Shown here: piece after piece, positions 1-5,322 of the stretch
How the letters are laid out: the number at the start of each line of letters is the position of its first letter
How positions within the stretch are numbered: position 1 is the stretch's first letter
DNA from: Acidobacteriota bacterium
GTDB taxonomy: Bacteria > Acidobacteriota > Blastocatellia > Pyrinomonadales > Pyrinomonadaceae
Assembly: GCA_963169175.1 (NCBI GenBank)
Contig: CAUJFK010000152.1
Span: 1-5,322, forward strand
Reading direction: 5' to 3'
DNA length: 5,322 bases
Position numbers and translations under genes: made by a program
The notes under the pieces: model-generated
The model's input: only the letters and a program-made list of their open reading frames with translations
Databases searched by the model: none
What the model was told of the DNA's origin: nothing

Positions 1-1794
1 ACGGACACGATGATCGGCTACCACGCCGTCTCGGTGATCGCTGACGCAATGGCGAAAGGGATCAAAGGCTTCGACTACGAAAAGGCCTACGCAGCAGCGA
101 AGCACTCCGCCGAGCTCGACCATTTCGGCCTCGGTGGCTACAAAAAACGCGGCTATATCTCGATGGAGAATGAGAACGAATCGGTCTCGCGGACGCTGGA
201 ATATGCCTATAACGATTGGTGCATCGCGCAGATGGCCCGTCGGATCGCAGGCAGCTTGCCTGCGAATCACACGCAGGCTGGTAGCCTGCGTTCCGACATC
301 GAGAAATATTCTCGGCGTGCCCGCTATTTCGAAAATCTCTTCGACACAAAAACCGGCTTTTTCCGTGCTAAAAAGAACGCCGGTTTTGTCGAGCCGTTCT
401 CGCCGACCGAGGTCAATTTTGGCTTTACCGAGGGGAATTCGTGGCAGTATTCGTTCTTTGTCCCGCACGATGTTGAAAAGCTGACGGAACTGATGGGCGG
501 ACGTGAAAAGTTTGTTGCAAAACTCGACGAGCTTTTTACCACTGACGACAAGCTATCCGGCCGCGAACAGGCCGACCTTACCGGGCTGATCGGCCAATAC
601 GCCCACGGCAACGAGCCTTCGCATCATATCGCTTATCTCTACAACTACGCCGGCGAGCCGTGGAAAACACAAAAATACGTCCGCCAGATATTCGACGAAT
701 TTTACAAAAACGCACCCGACGGCCTGATCGGCAACGAAGACTGCGGCCAGATGTCCGCGTGGTACATAATGAGCGCCGGCGGCTTTTATCCCGTCGCTCC
801 CGGTTCGCCCGTCTATGCCTTTGGCACGCCGCTGTTCCCGGAAATGACATACCGGCTGGAGAACGGCAAGACATTCACCATCCGTGCAAAAAATGTCTCG
901 TCAAAGAACCGCTACATCCTCAATGCAAAGCTAAACGGCGCACCCTACAAAAAATCGTTTATCACACACCAAGACGTAGTGCGCGGCGCCGTTTTGGAAT
1001 TCGCAATGACCGACCAGCCGGTCGAAACGGCGTTCAATGAATTTCCAATTTCGGCAATTGGCATCGACACTGTCGCGGTTCCGGTGATCACAGGCGGACG
1101 AACATTCGTGAACCGCACGACCGTAACGCTATCAACCTTGACGCCGAATGCCGCAATCCACTACACGACCGACGGGAGCGCTCCGTCGGGCAGCGACCCG
1201 AATGCCCGTGTGCATGTTTACAAGGGCCCTTTCGTCATCGACCGGACAACAACGGTGAAGGCGAGGGCGATTGGTCCATTAGACGATGCGAGTTTTCCAG
1301 TTGAGGCCGTCCTAACAAAACGCCCGCACGATTGGACCGTAAAGGTTTTGTCAGGTTACAGCACGCAATACACCGGCGGCGGCGAGAATGCGATCATCGA
1401 CGGGATTCGCGGGACGACGAATTTTGCCAGCGGCGAATGGCAGGGCGTTCAGGGCAAACCGTACGAAGCGGTGATCGACCTAAAGCGTGAGACAGAAATA
1501 AAACTGCTCGGCGGCAGCTTTGTCCAGGCAGCCGGCCCGTGGATCTGGATGCCCGACCGCATCGAATTTGACGTGTCCGATGATGGCATAAATTTCACAA
1601 AAGCCGCCAAGATAAAACCCAACTTCCCGCAACGCGAAATGGCCCCGACCGCAAAGGAATTTACCCAGGCAATAGCTCCCATAAAAGCCCGCTACGTCCG
1701 CATCCGTGCCTACAATTTCGGCAAGATCCCATCATGGCACCTCGGCGCCGGTGGCGACCCGTGGATATTTGTGGATGAGGTGATTATTCGCTGA
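1..1794 (+). CDS. GH92 family alpha-mannosidase, C-terminal part (5' end outside window)
   Basis: The frame is open from base 1, so the gene begins upstream; the ATG at 10 is internal. About 597 residues are visible. Residues 1-357 match the second half of a glycoside hydrolase family 92 catalytic domain: MIGYHAVSVIADA at the left edge, SRTLEYAYNDWCIAQMA (about 61-77), EGNSWQYSFFVPHDV (from 144), GNEPSHHIAYLYNYAG (from 203), and GNEDCGQMSAWYIMSAGGFYP (from 244). GH92 enzymes are calcium-dependent, inverting exo-alpha-mannosidases; the acidic residues in the EGNSWQY and GNEDCGQ motifs are, as I recall the family, at the active site. Residues about 361-441 look like a chitobiase/hexosaminidase C-terminal domain (IHYTTDGSAPS), and about 443-597 like an F5/8 type C (discoidin, CBM32-like) domain ending RYVRIRAYNFG...IFVDEVIIR. 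The signal peptide, if any, is in the missing half. The product is probably secreted or periplasmic and acts on mannose-containing glycans. The exact linkage cannot be judged. A palindromic element is translated within it at 246-290. Confidence 0.93.
   Translation, partial: TDTMIGYHAVSVIADAMAKGIKGFDYEKAYAAAKHSAELDHFGLGGYKKRGYISMENENESVSRTLEYAYNDWCIAQMARRIAGSLPANHTQAGSLRSDIEKYSRRARYFENLFDTKTGFFRAKKNAGFVEPFSPTEVNFGFTEGNSWQYSFFVPHDVEKLTELMGGREKFVAKLDELFTTDDKLSGREQADLTGLIGQYAHGNEPSHHIAYLYNYAGEPWKTQKYVRQIFDEFYKNAPDGLIGNEDCGQMSAWYIMSAGGFYPVAPGSPVYAFGTPLFPEMTYRLENGKTFTIRAKNVSSKNRYILNAKLNGAPYKKSFITHQDVVRGAVLEFAMTDQPVETAFNEFPISAIGIDTVAVPVITGGRTFVNRTTVTLSTLTPNAAIHYTTDGSAPSGSDPNARVHVYKGPFVIDRTTTVKARAIGPLDDASFPVEAVLTKRPHDWTVKVLSGYSTQYTGGGENAIIDGIRGTTNFASGEWQGVQGKPYEAVIDLKRETEIKLLGGSFVQAAGPWIWMPDRIEFDVSDDGINFTKAAKIKPNFPQREMAPTAKEFTQAIAPIKARYVRIRAYNFGKIPSWHLGAGGDPWIFVDEVIIR
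246..290. repeat. Tandem double-hairpin palindromic element inside the GH92 coding region
   Basis: Two perfect short hairpins stand side by side. The first has arms CGCAGGCA (246-253) and TGCCTGCG (257-264) around the loop GCT. The second has arms CGCAGGCT (272-279) and AGCCTGCG (283-290) around the loop GGT. Seven bases separate them. The two 19-base units are also direct repeats of each other, differing at three positions and offset by 26 bases. Because 26 is not a multiple of 3, the two copies are read in different frames, which points to a DNA element, not a repeated peptide. The translated segment is roughly AGSLPANHTQAGSLR (residues 83-97). It falls where GH92 proteins, as I remember them, have a short helix-linking stretch, so it looks like an in-frame insertion. 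Confidence 0.75.
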
Positions 1795-1826
1795 GAGTTG
1801 AGGTGACACACAGAAGGGAATGCATG

Positions 1827-1902
1827 GCTGATCGCTGAAAGCTCATAGCTGAAAGCTGTATTTTAGATCATAGCTGTCAGCCATCAGCTATCAGCGCTCA
1901 GC
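1827..1902. repeat. Seven-base-unit long inverted repeat between convergent genes; possible bidirectional terminator
   Basis: The left arm (1827-1857) and right arm (1872-1902) are each 31 bases and pair at 26 positions, leaving a 14-base loop. Each arm is itself a run of degenerate heptamers: left units begin GCTGATC, GCTGAAA, GCTCATA, GCTGAAA; right units include CAGCCAT, CAGCTAT, CAGCGCT. Most arm mismatches fall seven bases apart, that is, at the variable position of the heptamer. The element lies between the GH92 stop (1794) and the oxygenase gene, and its right arm contains that gene's stop codon and last three sense codons. Its position suits transcription termination for both convergent genes, but there is no clear U-tract, so the terminator role is an inference. 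Confidence 0.7.
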
Positions 1903-2760
1903 TTGCTCGGAACTGTCGTAAACGTCCTTTTTTGCAAAGCCACCCTTTTTCACCTTTCTTAGCAATGTCCGCAGATCGCTGTCAATCTTGGTGACAAACC
2001 GGCGGAGTTTTTGTTCGGGGCGGGCCATGAAGTAGGTAACGTGAGTGGTTTCGTAGCCATTGGGCGAATGCGGCGAGAAATAATAGTTTGAGATGCAGCA
2101 TCGCCGACCGTCGGCCTTTACCTCATTCACTGAATGCCACGACTTGTCATTAGTTGACATCAGCACAAGGCGATTAAAAAGACTTGGTATCTCGACCGGA
2201 GTTTTTACATCTTGATCCCAAAGCTCGAGATTTCCGCCGTTTTCGGGTTTCCAATCGGGTGTTATGTAGTAAAGCAGATTCAGGACGCGGTAATTGGTCT
2301 GTTCGCCATCATGCGAATTATCGAGGTGCGGGTTAAGGAAATGCCCGCGTTCCATTGCACTGATCCCGCCGGCGTAAAGATGCGGGTCGCCCACGGCATC
2401 TTTAATGCCGGTCAGTGCGGCAACTTTGTCGATAACCCGTTTATCCTGAAAGGCAAAGGTTATGTCTGCGATGAGCGGGTCGAACTGGTCAAGCGACTTG
2501 GATGTATATTTTTTCTCGCGAAAACTATCGAGCAGCCGCATTTGTCCTGAGTCGGGAAAGGCGTCGCTTATCCGCTGTGCAATATCCGCGGGCAACAGAT
2601 CATCGATCGCGCAGTATTTGGTTTTTACGGGTCTTTCCGAGGTAAATTCGGCGCGGATCGGCCCTAGGTCGCGTTCCAGTCGTTCGATAATGAGTTCAAT
2701 TAGCTCTTCGCGCATACTAAAGCCGTTGCCTGTCTTTCCTTCGTGCTTCTTCTTGCTCAT
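1891..2760 (-). CDS. 2-oxoglutarate/Fe(II)-dependent oxygenase, prolyl-4-hydroxylase-like
   Basis: The 289-residue product has the double-stranded beta-helix signature of 2OG-Fe(II) oxygenases (2OG-FeII_Oxy_3 type). The HxD iron ligands are H145 and D147 in GHFLNPHLDNSH. The distal histidine is H209 in DKSWHSVNEV, and R219 or R220 is the likely 2-oxoglutarate-binding basic residue. Between them lie the core strands LNLLYYITPDW and NGGNLELWD. Such enzymes couple oxidative decarboxylation of 2-oxoglutarate to hydroxylation of a protein or small molecule; the substrate cannot be read here. No signal peptide is present, so it is probably cytoplasmic. The N terminus (1-45) is charged and precedes the usual fold (from about CAIDDLLP). 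I chose the ATG at 2760; upstream on this strand is a purine-rich but weak ribosome site (AGAAGAAG directly before the ATG). An ATG at 2715 is the alternative start. The C-terminal tail after about 250 is lysine/arginine-rich, and the end (AER plus stop) is encoded by the neighbouring heptamer repeat. Confidence 0.9.
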   Translation of the reverse strand: MSKKKHEGKTGNGFSMREELIELIIERLERDLGPIRAEFTSERPVKTKYCAIDDLLPADIAQRISDAFPDSGQMRLLDSFREKKYTSKSLDQFDPLIADITFAFQDKRVIDKVAALTGIKDAVGDPHLYAGGISAMERGHFLNPHLDNSHDGEQTNYRVLNLLYYITPDWKPENGGNLELWDQDVKTPVEIPSLFNRLVLMSTNDKSWHSVNEVKADGRRCCISNYYFSPHSPNGYETTHVTYFMARPEQKLRRFVTKIDSDLRTLLRKVKKGGFAKKDVYDSSEQAER

Positions 2761-2845
2761 CTTCTTCTGTGGGTTGGATCAGATTCACCTTGGAATGGGA
2801 CGGGCAAGAAAAACCCGAAACTCCAGACTAATTCACACGGTCCGA

Positions 2846-2873
2846 ATAATAAAATGACCAACTCGATTTTCAA
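2846..2873 (-). promoter_or_regulatory. Candidate sigma-70-type promoter for the oxygenase gene
   Basis: Read on the minus strand, TTGAAA (2868-2873) and TATTAT (2846-2851) are separated by 16 bases. Each differs at one base from the classical -35 and -10 boxes. The site lies about 85 bases upstream of the oxygenase start, inside the 185-base divergent region (2761-2945) shared with the DUF1501 gene. I saw no equally good plus-strand promoter; AT-rich TAATAAAT at 2880-2887 is a weak -10 candidate for the DUF1501 gene. No convincing operator palindrome was found in this region. Confidence 0.35.
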
Positions 2874-2930
2874 TGCGTCTAATAAATAGTTTCGGTGCCG
2901 CGCATTTTGCGCCACGGCGATCATTCAGTA

Positions 2931-2935
2931 AGAGG
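2931..2935 (+). promoter_or_regulatory. Ribosome binding site supporting the ATG start of the DUF1501 gene
   Basis: AGAGG ends ten bases before the ATG at 2946. The spacing is slightly long, but it lies inside the coding extension that would result from the upstream GTG at 2895, so it argues for the ATG start. The ATG start also puts the export signal at the very N terminus, as expected. Confidence 0.5.
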
Positions 2936-2945
2936 TTTAAAGTTT

Positions 2946-4214
2946 ATGGATCGGAAATATTTTTTGAAAGCAAGCGGAATCGGGTTGGCCAGTTTTGGAT
3001 TTATGGCTGCTGCTCCTGAGTTTTTGCATCAGTTTGCACGAGCGGCGGATGGGCCGAAGGCCTTTGGCAAGAAAAAGACACTTGTCACCATATTTCAGCG
3101 TGGGGCAGTCGATGGCTTGAATATGATCGTTCCGCACGGCGACAGTGCATATTTCGATCTCCGTCCAACCATTGCCGTCCCGGCCCCTGGCAAAACCGAC
3201 GGAGCGATCGACCTTGACGGGCATTTCGGCCTTCATCCGACAATGGGTCCGCTTGCGCCGTTTTGGAAGTCAAAGCAGCTTGCCGTCGTCCATTCCGCCG
3301 GTTCGCCTGATAACACACGGTCGCATTTCGACGCCCAGGATTACATGGAATCGGGCACGCCCGGCTTTAAGGCGACACGCGACGGTTGGCTGAACCGGGC
3401 ACTTCAGGAAACCACGGGAAAAGCGGATTCGCCGTTCCGTGCTGTCTCGATGACCCAATCGCTGCCTCGTGCACTTTACGGCCGGGCTCCGTCGGTGGCG
3501 ATGACGAATCTTGCTGATTTTACCGTCAAGGCCGGCATCTATTCGCAGGAAATGAAGGGCGGTTTTGAAGGCATTTATCAGCAAAATGCAAAGGATAGCT
3601 TAGGCGAAACGGGCAAAGAGACCTTTGAGGCGGTCAATTTTTTGAAGTCAGCCAATCCCGGCCAGTATAAGCCGGAGAACGGCGCCGTTTATCCGAACAC
3701 GCAGTTCGGACGGTCGATGCAACAGATCGCCCAATTGATCAAAGCAGGCGTCGGTTTGGAAGTAGCGTTTACCGACACCGGCAATGACATACGCTGGGAC
3801 ACGCATACGGGCCAGGGTGGCTCCCGTGGGCAACTTGCCAACTTTCTGCGAACATTCAGCCAGGCGATCGCGGCCTTTGCGACCGATCTCGGTAAGCGGA
3901 TGGACGACGTGCTTGTACTGACAATGTCCGAATTCGGCCGCACGGCCCGTGAAAATGGCTCACGAGGCACCGACCACGGCCACGGCAATGCGATGATGGT
4001 GCTCGGCAACAGCGTAAAGGGCGGCACGGTTTATGGCGATTGGAAAGGCCTCCGTAACGATCAACTCAACGAAGGCCGCGACCTGGCCGTAACCACCGAT
4101 TTCCGCGACGTGTTTGCCGAAGCCGCCAGCCGACATCTGGGCGCAAAGGAACTTGACAAACTCTTCCCGAAATACGCCGCAAGAGCCGCAAACTTCCGGG
4201 GTTATTTAGGATAG
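2946..4214 (+). CDS. DUF1501 family exported protein (alkaline-phosphatase-like superfamily)
   Basis: The 422-residue product matches the DUF1501 family along its whole length. It begins MDRKYFLKASGIGLASFGFM, a Tat-type signal with RK in place of the usual RR, then a hydrophobic stretch and a likely cleavage site near ARAADG (31-36). Conserved family blocks are LVTIFQRGAVDGLNMIVPHGD (46-66), HSAGSPDNTRSHFDAQDYMESG (116-137), WDTHTGQ (284-290), VLTMSEFGRTARENGSRGTDHGHG (324-347) and GGTVYGDWKGL (359-369). The His and Asp residues in these blocks resemble the metal site of the alkaline phosphatase/sulfatase superfamily, but the biochemical function of DUF1501 proteins is not established. Export is probably through the Tat pathway to the periplasm. 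A longer reading from GTG 2895 adds 17 residues before the Tat motif and is less likely. DUF1501 genes commonly sit next to a DUF1800 gene; none is adjacent here. The upstream neighbour is a divergent oxygenase gene. Confidence 0.93.
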   Translation: MDRKYFLKASGIGLASFGFMAAAPEFLHQFARAADGPKAFGKKKTLVTIFQRGAVDGLNMIVPHGDSAYFDLRPTIAVPAPGKTDGAIDLDGHFGLHPTMGPLAPFWKSKQLAVVHSAGSPDNTRSHFDAQDYMESGTPGFKATRDGWLNRALQETTGKADSPFRAVSMTQSLPRALYGRAPSVAMTNLADFTVKAGIYSQEMKGGFEGIYQQNAKDSLGETGKETFEAVNFLKSANPGQYKPENGAVYPNTQFGRSMQQIAQLIKAGVGLEVAFTDTGNDIRWDTHTGQGGSRGQLANFLRTFSQAIAAFATDLGKRMDDVLVLTMSEFGRTARENGSRGTDHGHGNAMMVLGNSVKGGTVYGDWKGLRNDQLNEGRDLAVTTDFRDVFAEAASRHLGAKELDKLFPKYAARAANFRGYLG

Positions 4215-4218
4215 TTTT

Positions 4219-4282
4219 ACCACCGAGACACAGAGGCACAGAGGTAGAAAATGTTTTCTCTGTGTCTCCGCGCGTCTGTGGT
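4219..4282. repeat. CACAGAG-type imperfect inverted repeat between genes
   Basis: The left arm ACCACCGAGACACAGAGGCA and following bases (4219-4251) is complementary to the right arm at 4254-4282 with a two-base loop. The outer ACCAC/GTGGT ends and the inner GAAAA/TTTTC region pair well; the middle has six mismatches and a four-base bulge. The left arm carries two copies of CACAGAGG (4230-4237 and 4238-4245). The element begins five bases after the DUF1501 stop codon and fills most of the gap before the methyltransferase. It could act as a transcript-end hairpin for the DUF1501 mRNA. Similar GACACAGAGGCACAGAG words are, as I recall, dispersed in many environmental bacterial genomes. Confidence 0.7.
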
Positions 4283-4298
4283 TTGATATTCTTTAGCG

Positions 4299-4994
4299 GT
4301 GTTCAAAACCCGCAGCACAAAAGCCGAGCGGATAGATACGGGCGACTATACTCCCGAAGAATACGCGACGTTCTTGCGTGAGATACGGTTTATAAATCAG
4401 CGGTTAGGCGACCGGGCGGCGTTGGAAAAGACGTTGCTTGCTGAGATCGCGCGGCTTGATCTGAAAGAGTTTAGTGTCCTGGATGTCGGAGCCGGAACCG
4501 GCGAATTGTTGGGTGCTATCGCCGAATTTGCACGATCACGGGGCTGCAAGGCGCGGCTTGTTGGTCTTGATCTGAACGAACTTTCAATAAAAGAGGTCGC
4601 GGCAGAAGGCTTGCAATTTGAAGAGATCGTGCCCGTGCGGGGAAATGCACTCAACCTGCCGTTCGCCGACAACTCGTTCGATTACGCGATCTGCTCGCTG
4701 TTCACACACCATCTGACCGACGAACAGATACCTATCGCGTTACGCGAGATGTCTCGCGTTGCCCGCCGCGGCATCGTCGTCATCGAGCTCGACCGCAGTG
4801 TCACGGCGTGGTTTCTGTATCAGCTATTTTGCCTGGCCTATCGCATCAGCCCGCTCGTCCGGCAAGACGGCTCGCTATCCATAAGAAAGGGCTTCACGTG
4901 TAGGGAAATGATCGAGATAGGAAATGCCGCGAAGCTTGTAAATCCCTTCGTTCAAAAGCACGTGCCATATCGTGTGGTTATGAGCACATTCTAG
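4299..4994 (+). CDS. Class I SAM-dependent methyltransferase
   Basis: The 231-residue product has the Rossmann-like methyltransferase fold (Methyltransf_11/25 type). Motif I is VLDVGAGTGELL (60-71), which binds S-adenosylmethionine; GLDLN (99-103) carries the acidic residue at the end of strand 2; GNALNLPFADNSFDYAICSLFTHHL (115-139) covers motifs II and III. The region before motif I, with ERIDTGDYTPEEYATFLREIRFINQRLG (10-37), resembles a subgroup that I recall being found beside type III polyketide synthase and geranylgeranyl-reductase-like genes. The acceptor substrate is unknown. No signal peptide is present; a hydrophobic stretch at about 161-175 (WFLYQLFCLAYRISP) is probably part of the fold. 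The start is GTG 4299: an in-frame TGA at 4284 rules out a longer reading with any common start between. No clear Shine-Dalgarno site precedes it. It is convergent with the small gene downstream, 32 bases away. Confidence 0.9.
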   Translation: MFKTRSTKAERIDTGDYTPEEYATFLREIRFINQRLGDRAALEKTLLAEIARLDLKEFSVLDVGAGTGELLGAIAEFARSRGCKARLVGLDLNELSIKEVAAEGLQFEEIVPVRGNALNLPFADNSFDYAICSLFTHHLTDEQIPIALREMSRVARRGIVVIELDRSVTAWFLYQLFCLAYRISPLVRQDGSLSIRKGFTCREMIEIGNAAKLVNPFVQKHVPYRVVMSTF

Positions 4995-5026
4995 ATCGAC
5001 ACCGGAACTCAGCCATCGAACCAGGC

Positions 5027-5308
5027 TTAAGACCCTTGCTTGTATTCATCTAAGTTTATTCGTTCGAGCACGCCGGGTTGTTCGCCTTCGAACTGCTGGT
5101 AACGCTGCACGTCCTGTGCATGAAATTCAACCGCAAGTGGGAGATGCTGGCAGTGTACACAACCGTAAGCACGAATTTTACGAGTCCCAAGTCCGAACAG
5201 ACTTTTCCAGACTGAGACATCGTCAATCTTGAATTCGGGCGAGCCTCCGTTCGTGTCGAGTACCGTTCCGGTAACGATCGCGCTGCTTCCACATGCCAAA
5301 CAGTTCAT
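5027..5308 (-). CDS. Small zinc-ribbon-like protein with two CxxC pairs, function unknown
   Basis: The 93-residue product begins MNCLACGSSAIVTG and has a second pair in YGCVHCQHLPLAV, so cysteines 3, 6, 50 and 53 form a CxxC...CxxC arrangement typical of a zinc ribbon with a long insert between knuckles. No signal peptide or membrane segment is seen, and the C-terminal 35 residues are polar and acidic (QRYQQFEGEQPGVLERINLDEY). I do not recognise a named family; similar small proteins are usually called zinc-ribbon or nucleic-acid-binding-like without a proven role. The ATG start is well supported by a strong ribosome site six bases upstream. The gene is complete and converges with the methyltransferase. 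Its promoter would lie beyond the right edge. Confidence 0.8.
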   Translation of the reverse strand: MNCLACGSSAIVTGTVLDTNGGSPEFKIDDVSVWKSLFGLGTRKIRAYGCVHCQHLPLAVEFHAQDVQRYQQFEGEQPGVLERINLDEYKQGS

Positions 5309-5314
5309 TTCGAG

Positions 5315-5320
5315 CTCCTT
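5315..5320 (-). promoter_or_regulatory. Strong Shine-Dalgarno site of the small zinc-ribbon gene
   Basis: On the minus strand AAGGAG lies six bases before the ATG at 5308. It is the best ribosome binding site in the window and fixes the start of this short gene as real. Confidence 0.75.
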
Positions 5321-5322
5321 AA

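Noticed and set aside
1169..1189. Near-perfect 21-base GC-rich palindrome in the GH92 gene
   Set aside because: It encodes the conserved TDGSAPSG motif of the chitobiase-type domain, so the symmetry is most simply explained by codon choice over a conserved peptide.
2212..2857. Plus-strand open frames opposite the oxygenase gene
   Set aside because: They have no recognisable domains and lie antisense to a gene with clear catalytic motifs; they are shadows of its codon pattern.
2854..2889. Small 11-codon reading frame (MTNSIFNASNK) in the divergent region
   Set aside because: There is no ribosome site, the sequence has no leader-peptide features, and it overlaps the candidate promoter of the oxygenase gene.
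2900..2912. Short GCGCA/TGCGC palindrome upstream of the DUF1501 gene
   Set aside because: A five-base stem with a three-base loop is too short to support an operator or terminator call without other evidence.
2895..2945. GTG start giving a 17-residue N-terminal extension of the DUF1501 protein
   Set aside because: It would bury the Tat-like signal behind a charged extension, and a ribosome site precedes the internal ATG at 2946.
4995..5026. Possible terminator between the methyltransferase and the small convergent gene
   Set aside because: The 32-base gap shows no convincing stem-loop or T-tract.

Overview
The window holds five protein genes, one of them cut off by the left edge, and three short palindromic repeat elements. 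The organism looks like a free-living, polysaccharide-degrading, non-enteric bacterium of moderate to fairly high GC. The mix of a GH92 mannosidase, a secreted DUF1501 protein and palindromic repeats built on CACAGAG-like and AGCTGA-like words suggests Acidobacteriota (Blastocatellia-type). That placement is recollection, not proof; Planctomycetota or another soil/aquatic lineage would also fit. No marker gene for taxonomy is present.

Layout. 1-1794 (+): C-terminal part of a GH92 alpha-mannosidase followed by a chitobiase-type C-terminal domain and an F5/8 (discoidin-like) domain. A tandem double hairpin at 246-290 is translated in frame inside its catalytic domain. 1827-1902: a long imperfect hairpin built from seven-base units, lying between two convergent genes and supplying the stop codon and last residues of the next gene. 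1891-2760 (-): a 2-oxoglutarate/Fe(II) oxygenase of the prolyl-4-hydroxylase-like type. 2761-2945: a 185-base divergent control region. 2946-4214 (+): an exported DUF1501 protein (alkaline-phosphatase-like superfamily). 4219-4282: a second kind of imperfect hairpin, made of CACAGAG words. 4299-4994 (+): a class I SAM-dependent methyltransferase. 5027-5308 (-): a small protein with two CxxC pairs, convergent with the methyltransferase.

How the genes work together. There is no long operon here. The GH92 enzyme probably trims mannose from glycans outside the cytoplasm. The oxygenase and DUF1501 gene share a divergent intergenic region, so they may be co-regulated, but no common pathway can be read from the sequence. 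The methyltransferase follows the DUF1501 gene on the same strand, separated by the CACAGAG hairpin and starting with GTG. I see no defence system, mobile-element transposase, CRISPR array, tRNA or rRNA. The most notable signal is the set of three different palindromic repeats in 5.3 kb, one inserted within a coding region and one overlapping a stop codon.
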